From Lentisphaerota bacterium (lineage in GTDB: Bacteria; Verrucomicrobiota; Kiritimatiellia; JAAZAB01), in the NCBI GenBank assembly GCA_020201415.1, contig JAIVGW010000009.1, positions 1 through 9,766 of the forward strand: a stretch of DNA of 9,766 bases. The letters run 5' to 3'. The stretch's first letter is position 1; each line of letters opens with the position of its first letter. The notes under the pieces were generated by a model. It ran no database searches. It had not been told where the DNA came from and saw only the letters and a list, made by a program, of their open reading frames with translations. The translations under genes and the position numbers were made by a program. Below are positions 1-6,612 of this stretch, piece after piece.

Positions 1-1833
1 CGTTTGTATATGCCGGGTGAGGAGAATGAGATCATCCCGCAGATGGCGTCCATTCCGCTCCCGAATGTCGACAAGACCGTGATCCCTGATTATGCAATGC
101 GGAACTGGATGTATTATGGCTACTCCAGCTTTGGTTTTGACGATGTGATCTGGGCGCGACGCATCGGAATGAACAACGGATATCAAATGACCGGTCCGTT
201 GCGCGGTCCCCATGGGCTCGTTTCGGTGTACGAGAGTCAGGAAGTCGGGGAGAAGCATCCGGAATATTTTGCTCTTTTTGGAGGAGAGAGAGATCTAGGC
301 CATCGAGGCCACGGCACCCCTTGTTTCAGTTCCGAGGGATTTGAAAAGGAAACGATCAATTATCTTCGATTCATGTTCGACGAATTCGACTTCCCGTTGG
401 TCGATATTTGGCCGGGAGATGGATTTAAGCCTTGTCAGTGCGAACAATGCCAAGGGATGACTCCCTCCGAAATGGTCTGGGGATTCGCGAACCGCGTAGC
501 GACTGAACTCTACAAGACGCATCCGGACAAAATCGTCTCCTGCGGGGCCTATACTTCCTATGTCGAAGCACCCGACACGATCGAAAAATTCAGTCCAAAT
601 CTGGCGGTCTGGCTGTCGAATCGTGGACGTCCTAAGATGACCGACCCGGAGCACTGGGAACGATTTTTGGGTCAAGTCCAGAAATGGGATGGCAAGATGG
701 CGCCCGGCAGGATTCTGCGTCTTGAAAACAATAGAGCCCATCTTATGGGAAAGGTGGCGGACCCCTTGCCGTTCCCCGTCATCCACCCCCATGCGGTAGC
801 AAGGGAATTGAAGGCACTCAAAGGAATCTCGGTGGGTGATACCGGGGAACAGAGCCAGAGGGGCGGAAAGTGGGCGGCAATGGGACTCGGACATTCCACG
901 CTCTATACGCAGGCGCGTTTCCTGTGGGATTCGCAACAGGATGTGGATGGACTGCTCAATGAGTATTATTCCTTGTTCTACGGTCCCGCGGCAAGCGCGA
1001 TGAAAGAAGCGTTCACCTACGCGGAAGAAAATCTGGCCGTCAAGGATACAAGCCGCGGAGCCGGGAAAGGCGATTTGAAGAATGTCCCGCTGGACGTGGC
1101 CGTGAAGTTCCGCGACTTGCTCCAGGAGGCGAAAGAGACCGCCGGGGATACGATCTACGGGAAGCGTATTGATCTGGCGATTTCCGCGCTGATCCCGAAG
1201 AAGGAAATGATTGCCCAGCACGAAGCAGCGGAAAAAGCGCTGAAGGATATCCGCGCGAAGGTTCCCTCCGCCTTTGGCGTTGACGGTGCGGACCTGAGCG
1301 AGGCTCCGGAATTTGTGCTGAAGAACCGGGCGACCGGCGAGGAATCCGAACTCAAGACATCGTTCAAGGCGGGGTGGGACAAGGATGCATTAATCCTCGA
1401 GATCACCTGCAAGGAACCGAATGTCAAAAATCTTGCGCCTGCGTCCGATGTCTATAGCGGCGAATATGTCGCGATCACGATCCAGACGCAATTGCATACA
1501 CACTACATTTTGGAGATTAATCCCGACGGCCTGATCATGGAAGGCGATCCCGTCAGGGGCTGGAAATCTCTTGCTGAGGCCAAGCCGGAACGCGGAGCGG
1601 ATTTCTGGCGCCTGACGGTCAGAATCCCGGTCGTCGGGTCCGATGAGGCTGAGGCCGATCCGAACCATCGCGTGGCCGGCGACAAGCCTACGGCGGAGTC
1701 CCCATGGTATGTCAATATCGGCAGACAGATTCAGAAAACCGGGGAAAGAAATGATGAAATTCAACTCTTCTCGGTTTCGCCGGCCAAGGCGTGGCACTAC
1801 CCTGCTTACTTCGGCAAACTGGAGATCAAATAA
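1..1833 (+). CDS. DUF4838 (alpha-glucuronidase-like) protein with CBM9-like C-terminal domain, 5' partial
   Basis: The reading frame is open from the first base of the window and ends at TAA 1831-1833, giving about 610 residues. There is no signal peptide and no convincing start (the TTG at 4 is only the first possible codon), so the N-terminus lies upstream. Residues are numbered from that TTG. Residues 30-290 resemble DUF4838, a TIM-barrel family related to GH67 alpha-glucuronidases. Seen there are DIWPGDG (134-140), the cysteine cluster C144/C146/C149 followed by FANRVATELY, and GAYTSYVEAP (181-190). An alpha-helical stretch follows (about 310-420). Residues 430-609 look like a beta-sandwich of the CBM9 type, with alternating strands such as ALILEITC, YVAITIQT and HYILEINPDG. 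The likely role is removal of uronic-acid side groups by a secreted protein, with sugar binding through the C-terminus. Family assignment is fairly sure; substrate and activity are inferred. Confidence 0.8.
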   Translation, partial: RLYMPGEENEIIPQMASIPLPNVDKTVIPDYAMRNWMYYGYSSFGFDDVIWARRIGMNNGYQMTGPLRGPHGLVSVYESQEVGEKHPEYFALFGGERDLGHRGHGTPCFSSEGFEKETINYLRFMFDEFDFPLVDIWPGDGFKPCQCEQCQGMTPSEMVWGFANRVATELYKTHPDKIVSCGAYTSYVEAPDTIEKFSPNLAVWLSNRGRPKMTDPEHWERFLGQVQKWDGKMAPGRILRLENNRAHLMGKVADPLPFPVIHPHAVARELKALKGISVGDTGEQSQRGGKWAAMGLGHSTLYTQARFLWDSQQDVDGLLNEYYSLFYGPAASAMKEAFTYAEENLAVKDTSRGAGKGDLKNVPLDVAVKFRDLLQEAKETAGDTIYGKRIDLAISALIPKKEMIAQHEAAEKALKDIRAKVPSAFGVDGADLSEAPEFVLKNRATGEESELKTSFKAGWDKDALILEITCKEPNVKNLAPASDVYSGEYVAITIQTQLHTHYILEINPDGLIMEGDPVRGWKSLAEAKPERGADFWRLTVRIPVVGSDEAEADPNHRVAGDKPTAESPWYVNIGRQIQKTGERNDEIQLFSVSPAKAWHYPAYFGKLEIK

Positions 1834-2063
1834 CGCTATTCACAAACATCGCGGGATTTAACAAGGTCAGTATTTCAGGAATGGCTGAAAAGTCGCACTC
1901 CCTGGCAATAAAAATGCTAATGGATGACGTGAATTCTGAAGCTATTGCTGCAAATAAGCTGAAACCATGTGTTCCACTTGACAATTTCTGGGAATTGCCG
2001 AAACATTGATAGCACTGAAATTTTAAAGTTGATATTTCTGAAACGCCTATAAAAAACAGAGAA
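1834..2063. other. Intergenic spacer between the DUF4838 gene and the esterase gene
   Basis: This is about 230 bases of AT-rich sequence. I see no hairpin followed by a T run that would act as a terminator, and no convincing promoter: TTGATA (2029-2034) and TATAAA (2048-2053) are present but only 13 bases apart. A short open frame runs through it on the + strand to TGA 2007-2009, but it has no recognised product. Confidence 0.4.
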
Positions 2064-3268
2064 ATGAAAAAACTATTTGCATGTCTCATGTTGCTTGCCC
2101 TGGGGCTCTGCAGGCGGCGAATGAAACGGATCCGCTTGTTGTAAAGGATGGGGGAAAACCTCCGTTATCTACCGAGGGGGATTTCCGTTTAGCGCCGGAT
2201 GGATATTTATATATTCTCGCGTTTGGTCAATCCAATATGGCTGGCACAACAGAGGGGACGGATGATTGGATGCCTTTGACAGGTGATGCCTCGAGAGGTG
2301 ATATTCACGATGCCCCGGCAACGTGTCACGTCGCCGATCTTTCTGGAAAATGGGTTCAGATGAAATATCATCATAAACAGAGAACCAGTTTGTTTTATGG
2401 CGACAATAATCTGGCTTTTGTCTTTTGCAGAGAGTTGGCCGAAAAGTATCCTGAAGCTATTGGCAAGGGGATTAGGCTGGTCTTTGTTGCTCAAGGAGGA
2501 GCTTCCATAGAAAACTTTTATAATGGAGGAAAGAAATGGGAGAAAATGAAAAACTACTATGATGCCTATACAATGGGCGTTGACATTTATCCCGCCAGTG
2601 TCGTTTTGATGCACCAGGGAGAATCTAATCAAGGGAATTATGCTCCTGAATATGTACCGAAGTGGGATAATGTTTTCGCTGGTTTTATGGAACAAGGGTG
2701 GATTGAAGACGTCAATAATACCAGAGCTATAGTAGGCGAGATTGGCAGAGAGTCCAGAGTAAATAGAGCATTACATATAATAGGAACGGCAAACCCAAAC
2801 CGGAGGATTAGTGGAATTGATGGGTGTGATAAGAGCAGAGAATCGCATAATTTAGGAACCGGGTATGAAAGATTAGGTAAAAAGTATCTGAAAATATATT
2901 TAGATATGGTTTACAACCGTGACCCCGGTGACAGGGTCAGGCCTCGCCACGTTAAGGCCGTTCCAACTGTTACAAATATTACGGAACATGGTTGCACGAT
3001 TAATTGGCTGCATCCAGATGAAACATTCCCATATAAAGACATTTATCGGGATGAATATCAGGAAGAAGAAGATATTGTGGGATTTGTCATTTACGGTTGG
3101 GGTGGTTATAAAGAAATAGCAAGAGTTGGTCCGGACGCGCGTTCTTATAACGCCACCTTTAGTCTGCCATCAGGGAAAAAGGAAGTTTTCAGAGTTAATG
3201 CAGTCGATGCCGCTGGAAACGAGTCTTTTTGGAAGACAAGGTGGGGTGTGGCTGTGGAAGTTCCTTAA
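2064..3268 (+). CDS. Secreted GQSNM-type carbohydrate (acetyl) esterase with FN3-like C-terminal domain; signal peptide frame-broken
   Basis: The uninterrupted frame is 2081-3268 (395 codons), but its ATG at 2081 gives no secretion signal. An ATG at 2064 in another frame encodes MKKLFACLMLLALG, a typical signal peptide start. One extra G in the GGGG tract 2102-2105 would join it to ALQAANETDP, so 2064 is probably the true start. Residues are numbered from 2081. The SGNH/sialate O-acetylesterase (SASA, CE6-like) signature is clear: FGQSNM at 48-53 with nucleophile Ser51, QGGAS 138-142, and HQGESN 178-183. The Asp250/His256 pair just before the terminal helix is the likely rest of the triad. 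Residues 291-395 form a fibronectin type III-like domain ending in VNAVDAAGNESFW. The enzyme should remove acetyl esters from a polysaccharide outside the cytoplasm. The gene is more AT-rich than its neighbours on both sides. Confidence 0.8.
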
Positions 3269-3358
3269 AAATACATTTTGAGGTAATAAGCTTCGTAGGG
3301 TACGCTTTGGTTTTCGGGTAGTGTCAAAAGTTTTATGAAAAGTAATGAAAACGGGAAC

Positions 3359-3445
3359 CGGTGGACGATGACGGGCGACGATTACGGATTATGAGGAAAG
3401 ACCTCCCAATCGTCCGCCGTAATCGTCGCCCGTAGTCGTCAACCG
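3359..3445. repeat. Long imperfect palindrome (REP/MITE-like)
   Basis: The arms 3359-3387 and 3417-3445 are reverse complements at 26 of 29 positions, including an uninterrupted 17-base core (GGGCGACGATTACGG plus flanking bases). The interior can extend the fold: ATT 3388-3390 with AAT 3408-3410, and GAGG 3393-3396 with CCTC 3402-3405 around an AAAGA loop. The right side contains an imperfect 13-base direct repeat (3408-3420 and 3421-3433, two differences), which could give alternative pairing. It has no T run, so it is not a standard intrinsic terminator. Its GC-rich, CGATTACGG-type sequence differs from the AT-rich spacer around it, as expected of a dispersed palindromic element. No terminal target duplication was found. 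Confidence 0.7.
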
Positions 3446-3479
3446 ATAGGAAAGGAAGATGGGGGAGAAGGCGAAAACA

Positions 3480-3509
3480 TTGATAAGCCTTTACAATAGA
3501 GAGTATTAA
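3480..3509 (+). promoter_or_regulatory. Weak candidate promoter for the lyase gene
   Basis: TTGATA (3480-3485) and TATTAA (3504-3509) are separated by 18 bases. They match the sigma-70 consensus at 5 of 6 and 4 of 6 positions. The site lies about 60 bases ahead of the lyase start and downstream of the palindrome. AT-rich spacers often produce such matches by chance. Confidence 0.25.
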
Positions 3510-3525
3510 GCAAGAATACATTATG

Positions 3526-3544
3526 CTGGTTTTTACAAAACCGG
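3526..3544 (+). promoter_or_regulatory. Small hairpin just upstream of the lyase ribosome binding site
   Basis: CTGGTTTT (3526-3533) and AAAACCGG (3537-3544) form an 8-pair stem with one T-G wobble and a TAC loop, ending 9 bases before the GAGGAG at 3554. It could affect translation or mRNA stability. The following GGTTTTC is too short a T run for a clear terminator. Confidence 0.35.
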
Positions 3545-3553
3545 TTTTCAAAT

Positions 3554-3559
3554 GAGGAG
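3554..3559 (+). promoter_or_regulatory. Ribosome binding site that decides the lyase start
   Basis: GAGGAG lies 2 bases before the ATG at 3562, 8 before the ATG at 3568 and 11 before the ATG at 3571. The spacing to 3562 is too short, so 3568 is the most likely start and 3571 is possible. Confidence 0.6.
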
Positions 3560-3567
3560 AAATGATA

Positions 3568-6504
3568 ATGATGCGATTTGATGTTGGTCATATTTGTGTT
3601 GTTTGTATATTGTTAATGTTATGTAGCATTCCTGCGCTGGCGGGGGAATTTGCGCTCAACGTCAACGACGTTTCGGGCCTGGACGAGCCCTGGCCGCTGG
3701 TCGGTGGTCTGCCTTTTCCCGAAGGCGAGCTGCGCGATGCCGCTCAGATCAGCATCGTGGACGGCGACGGCCGTGAAGTGCCTGCCCAGATCGACGTCGC
3801 GGCCACATGGCGCGACGGCAGCATCCGGTGGGCGCTGGCCGGGTTCACCGCCAGTCCACAGGGCGACTACCGTGTCGCGTATGGCCCCGGAGTCAGCCGC
3901 ACCGAGCCAGCCAGCCCCCTGACCGTGCAGGCCGACGAAGCGGGCAACGTCACCGTGGACACCGGCGCGGCGGTGTATAAGTTTGTGGAAGGACGCCTGC
4001 TGCCGGAATCGGGGCGCATGGGTGATACCGTCTTTCTGGCCGACTCCGGCGACGGCGCATACCTGGTGGACAACAAGGGACGCCTGTCCCGTGTGGCCGG
4101 CGAGCGCTCTGAAATAGAAACTGAGATCGTCAAGCAGGGTCCCTGCCGTACGGTCATCTACCGCACTGGCTGGTATGTTACCGATGACGGCGAACGTGTT
4201 GCCAAGGCCAAGGTATGGTTCTACTTTGCGGTAGACAGTCCTTATGTAAGTGTCACTCATACCCTCGTGTTGACCGAAAACACCAACGAATGGTGGATAC
4301 GCGACTACGGCCTGCAGTTCAACACCCCCGAGCCCGCAGCGGAAGTCACCTTCGCCCTGAGTAATCCAGCGCCCTTCGAGGAAGCTTCGCACGATGAGGT
4401 CAGTAAAGCAATCAGAGAGCGCCAGGACAAGGATCTTGGCCTGGAGGATTTTTCGCTGATGTTTTCGGGTATGCGCGGGCGCGAGTGGCGTACATTCCAG
4501 GTGAAGCCCGGCGGCGACGAGGTATTCATGCTTCAGGAAACCTATCCACATTTCTTTGAAAGGGAGTTTCGCGCAGTCATCGGACGTATCCCCGCTGCTT
4601 CTGCCGGACTTGGTGAAATTGAGGAAATCAATCTCGGACAGCATTTGAATAAATTTGAAAAGCAGATGCAAGTCGCCGGCGACTGGGCTGACGGACGTTA
4701 CAGCGATTACGGCCTGACCGTGGTCATGCCCTGGCTGGCGCAGCGCTTTCCCAAGGAAATCGCGTTCGGCCCCGAGGGCACGCGGGTAGCGTTTTGGTCC
4801 GGCCGCAGCGGCCGAAGCCTGGACTTCCGCCCGGCAACGCTGGTCAAGGAATACTGGAAGCGCTGGGCGATGGCCCATGAAGCTGGAGCCGCCTTCAGCC
4901 AAGAAGGAGCGGAGAAGCTGGCGGGTATAAAAACTGGAAGTAAAGCAGCTTCGCCAGAGGCGGCTCCAAACGCCGAGGGCGCAGCGCGGACCCACGAGGC
5001 CTGGCTGCTCCCGCACGGAAACGATGCAGATGCAGAAAGCATCAAGGCCCGCGCCACCGCAGCAGCCCGTCCGCCGCTGGTGATGGCTGACCCGCAGTGG
5101 CTCACGTCTACCGAAGCCATCGGCTGGCCTCTTCACCCAAAAGACACAGAGCGCTTCCCCAAAGTCGAGAAAGTGATCAGCGACTACTGGGACGGTCTGT
5201 TTGCGAGCAACAACAACCTCAGCCCGACAGGCTTCATCGAATGGGGCCGCCAGCCCCCATTCGGAGGTCATAACAAGCACAGGCGGCTTGGAAAGATCGA
5301 GGATTACTACCTGCGGCAGAACTCCTGGCAGCTCTACGCGCGCAGCGGCGAACGACACTACTATGAGTACGCCTTGCGCTTCAATCGCTTCTCCGGTGAC
5401 TATAGCGTTTCCCATTCGACAGGCGGGGACGGCAAGATCAAGGGCGCTTATATGTATCAATACCGGAGCTCCCCGATTTGGTGGGGCTACGATCACAAAA
5501 TGTGGGCAAGGAATGTTGCAGGCCAGAGCGTTAAGCATTGGCTTATCGGACACTACCTGACCGGTGACGAGTATTCCTTTCACATTGCAGACATGATGGG
5601 CAATGCGTACAAAGAGCATTGGGATGGTGAAGTCCATGGTGTCGAAGAACTCGGCGCCTTTACCACCATGGGGCGCTTGACCGACCTTTACACCATGCGG
5701 TGGGACGAGCAGTTCCGCAAAATGGCTGAGGCGTATTTTAAATCGCTTATCGATCTGGACAACCCCACCGGCCGCTCTGAAATCTCCCAGAACGGTGTCT
5801 TTTACAAGCAGCATCGCGACATGTACAACATGTACATGTACTACCGGTGGACCGGTGACGAGCGCGCGAAAAAAGCGTTGCTCAAAGGGCTCGATTACCA
5901 ATATCGTTTTAACCGTATCTCCCCGGCCTTCAGTAAAAACTGGTCTGACCTGCTGTACTCCGAGGCATATCGATGGACTGGCCGTCCCGAGTATCTGCGC
6001 GTCGTCAAGCATCTGGCAGACGAGGCTCGGCAAGGGACCAGCAGACCGTGGATCCTGGGTAATTGGCATATCCTGGGCTCGGTGCCTTCGGGACTCAGCC
6101 TGTTGGCGGAAGTAAACGAAGATGAGATCGGTCCGTACCCGCTGCTGGAGACGGACGAGCCTCGTCCCATTATTTTCACCAAGCGTGCAAACGATCCCGT
6201 TACGATGAGCATCTTTGTGCGCATGTCCAGTGAAGTCCCCGAGGATGCCGAAACGATCGTGCGAATCTCGCCGCAAGAAGACGAGAACCAAGCGGTGAAG
6301 AACGTTCGAGTAAATGTCGAGAGCATGTTCCCGACCAAGTATGACGGCCGGCGTGATTTGCGCCGTCGGCATGTGAATCTGACAATTCCAGCCGAGGCTC
6401 CGGCCGGTCAGTATACAGTCCGGATTCCCGACACCTCACACATCGTTGTGCTGGAATCGAATGCGTTGAAGATTGATTGGCTTGGGTCTGAACCCGAAAA
6501 ATAA
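3568..6504 (+). CDS. PcRGLX/YetA-like (PL26-type exo-rhamnogalacturonan lyase-like) secreted protein
   Basis: Residues are numbered from the ATG at 3562; the ribosome binding site favours residue 3 (3568) as start. A signal peptide ends near PALAG (24-28). Residues 30-125 match the N-terminal RIFT-barrel domain of PcRGLX/YetA-like proteins: WPLVGGLPFPEGEL, then VPAQIDVAATWRDGSIRWAL. A central beta-sandwich follows (about 130-435), then an alpha/alpha toroid (about 500-850) with recurring helix-turn motifs (YARSGERHYY, YLTGDEYS, YRWTGDERA, YRWTGRPEY), then a short beta C-terminus. In PL26 this architecture releases unsaturated disaccharides from rhamnogalacturonan I by beta-elimination. Activity here is inferred; other members of this architecture are uncharacterised. 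An Ala-rich segment (441-469) looks like an in-frame palindromic insertion. The signal peptide DNA is AT-rich, while the mature part is strongly GC-rich and nearly free of TTA, CTA and TCA codons. Confidence 0.8.
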   Translation: MMRFDVGHICVVCILLMLCSIPALAGEFALNVNDVSGLDEPWPLVGGLPFPEGELRDAAQISIVDGDGREVPAQIDVAATWRDGSIRWALAGFTASPQGDYRVAYGPGVSRTEPASPLTVQADEAGNVTVDTGAAVYKFVEGRLLPESGRMGDTVFLADSGDGAYLVDNKGRLSRVAGERSEIETEIVKQGPCRTVIYRTGWYVTDDGERVAKAKVWFYFAVDSPYVSVTHTLVLTENTNEWWIRDYGLQFNTPEPAAEVTFALSNPAPFEEASHDEVSKAIRERQDKDLGLEDFSLMFSGMRGREWRTFQVKPGGDEVFMLQETYPHFFEREFRAVIGRIPAASAGLGEIEEINLGQHLNKFEKQMQVAGDWADGRYSDYGLTVVMPWLAQRFPKEIAFGPEGTRVAFWSGRSGRSLDFRPATLVKEYWKRWAMAHEAGAAFSQEGAEKLAGIKTGSKAASPEAAPNAEGAARTHEAWLLPHGNDADAESIKARATAAARPPLVMADPQWLTSTEAIGWPLHPKDTERFPKVEKVISDYWDGLFASNNNLSPTGFIEWGRQPPFGGHNKHRRLGKIEDYYLRQNSWQLYARSGERHYYEYALRFNRFSGDYSVSHSTGGDGKIKGAYMYQYRSSPIWWGYDHKMWARNVAGQSVKHWLIGHYLTGDEYSFHIADMMGNAYKEHWDGEVHGVEELGAFTTMGRLTDLYTMRWDEQFRKMAEAYFKSLIDLDNPTGRSEISQNGVFYKQHRDMYNMYMYYRWTGDERAKKALLKGLDYQYRFNRISPAFSKNWSDLLYSEAYRWTGRPEYLRVVKHLADEARQGTSRPWILGNWHILGSVPSGLSLLAEVNEDEIGPYPLLETDEPRPIIFTKRANDPVTMSIFVRMSSEVPEDAETIVRISPQEDENQAVKNVRVNVESMFPTKYDGRRDLRRRHVNLTIPAEAPAGQYTVRIPDTSHIVVLESNALKIDWLGSEPEK
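4884..4968. repeat. Palindromic element inside the lyase coding region
   Basis: Outer arms TGGAGCCGCCT (4884-4894) and AGGCGGCTCCA (4958-4968) are perfect 11-base reverse complements. Inner arms GAAGCTG (4914-4920) and CAGCTTC (4946-4952) add a 7-base stem around an AT-richer 25-base loop. It encodes a low-complexity Ala/Gly/Glu/Lys-rich segment of the lyase (residues 441-469) without disturbing the frame. Imperfect direct repeats flank it: 4867-4884 (AMAHEA) and 4984-5001 (ARTHEA), exactly 117 bases (39 codons) apart. It is probably an inserted element, though chance structure in a GC-rich gene cannot be excluded. Confidence 0.5.
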
Positions 6505-6523
6505 TTATTGATTGCCTTTTTAA

Positions 6524-6544
6524 AATATCTCGTATCGGGATATT
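6524..6544. repeat. Hairpin after the lyase gene
   Basis: AATATCTCG (6524-6532) and CGGGATATT (6536-6544) form a 9-pair stem with one T-G wobble and a TAT loop, 20 bases after the lyase stop. GGGG rather than T residues follows, so it is not a typical rho-independent terminator. It may protect the mRNA 3' end. Confidence 0.45.
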
Positions 6545-6562
6545 GGGGCGATTGATAAATGT

Positions 6563-6581
6563 GGGGGCATGAAATGCCCCC
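6563..6581. repeat. Perfect GC-rich hairpin in the leader of the beta-helix gene
   Basis: GGGGGCAT (6563-6570) and ATGCCCCC (6574-6581) form a perfect 8-base-pair stem with a GAA loop, 19 bases before the ribosome binding site. No T run follows on either strand. It could be a terminator variant, an mRNA-stabilising stem or a protein-binding site. Confidence 0.55.
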
Positions 6582-6600
6582 GTGAATGGTTACCAATTTG

Positions 6601-6606
6601 AAAGGA
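6601..6606 (+). promoter_or_regulatory. Ribosome binding site that decides the beta-helix protein start
   Basis: AAAGGA lies 6 bases before the ATG at 6613. The earlier in-frame ATG at 6586 has no such site and sits right after the 6563-6581 hairpin. Starting at 6613 also gives a cleaner signal peptide. Confidence 0.55.
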
Positions 6607-6612
6607 TTTTTC

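Noticed and set aside
295..1221. A 308-codon open frame on the - strand inside the DUF4838 gene
   Set aside because: It is a shadow of a GC-rich coding region; the sense strand has clear DUF4838 motifs and the antisense product has none.
1791..2009. A 72-codon + strand frame overlapping the end of the DUF4838 gene and its spacer
   Set aside because: It has no ribosome binding site, no recognised product and starts inside a real gene. The part after 1881 looks mildly protein-like and could be a remnant, but I cannot support it.
2029..2053. TTGATA and TATAAA as a promoter for the esterase gene
   Set aside because: The spacing of 13 bases is too short for a sigma-70 promoter, and the implied transcript start would be only about 5-10 bases before the ATG.
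3359..3445. The palindrome as a transcription terminator
   Set aside because: No T run follows on either strand, and the arms are longer and more complex than a usual intrinsic terminator.
3333..3551. A 72-codon - strand frame across the palindrome
   Set aside because: The frame is created by the palindrome and by chance in the spacer; it has no ribosome binding site or family resemblance.
5821..5842. Short repeat of ATGTAC-like units in the lyase
   Set aside because: It encodes the MYNMYMYY stretch of a toroid helix and is explained by Met/Tyr codons; it is too short to be called a functional repeat.
3619..6372. A 917-codon open frame on the - strand, antisense to nearly the whole lyase gene
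   Set aside because: Its codons are in register with the sense codons, so it stays open simply because the GC-rich lyase gene almost never uses TTA, CTA or TCA. The protein has no recognisable domain, while the sense frame has a signal peptide, a ribosome binding site and family motifs.
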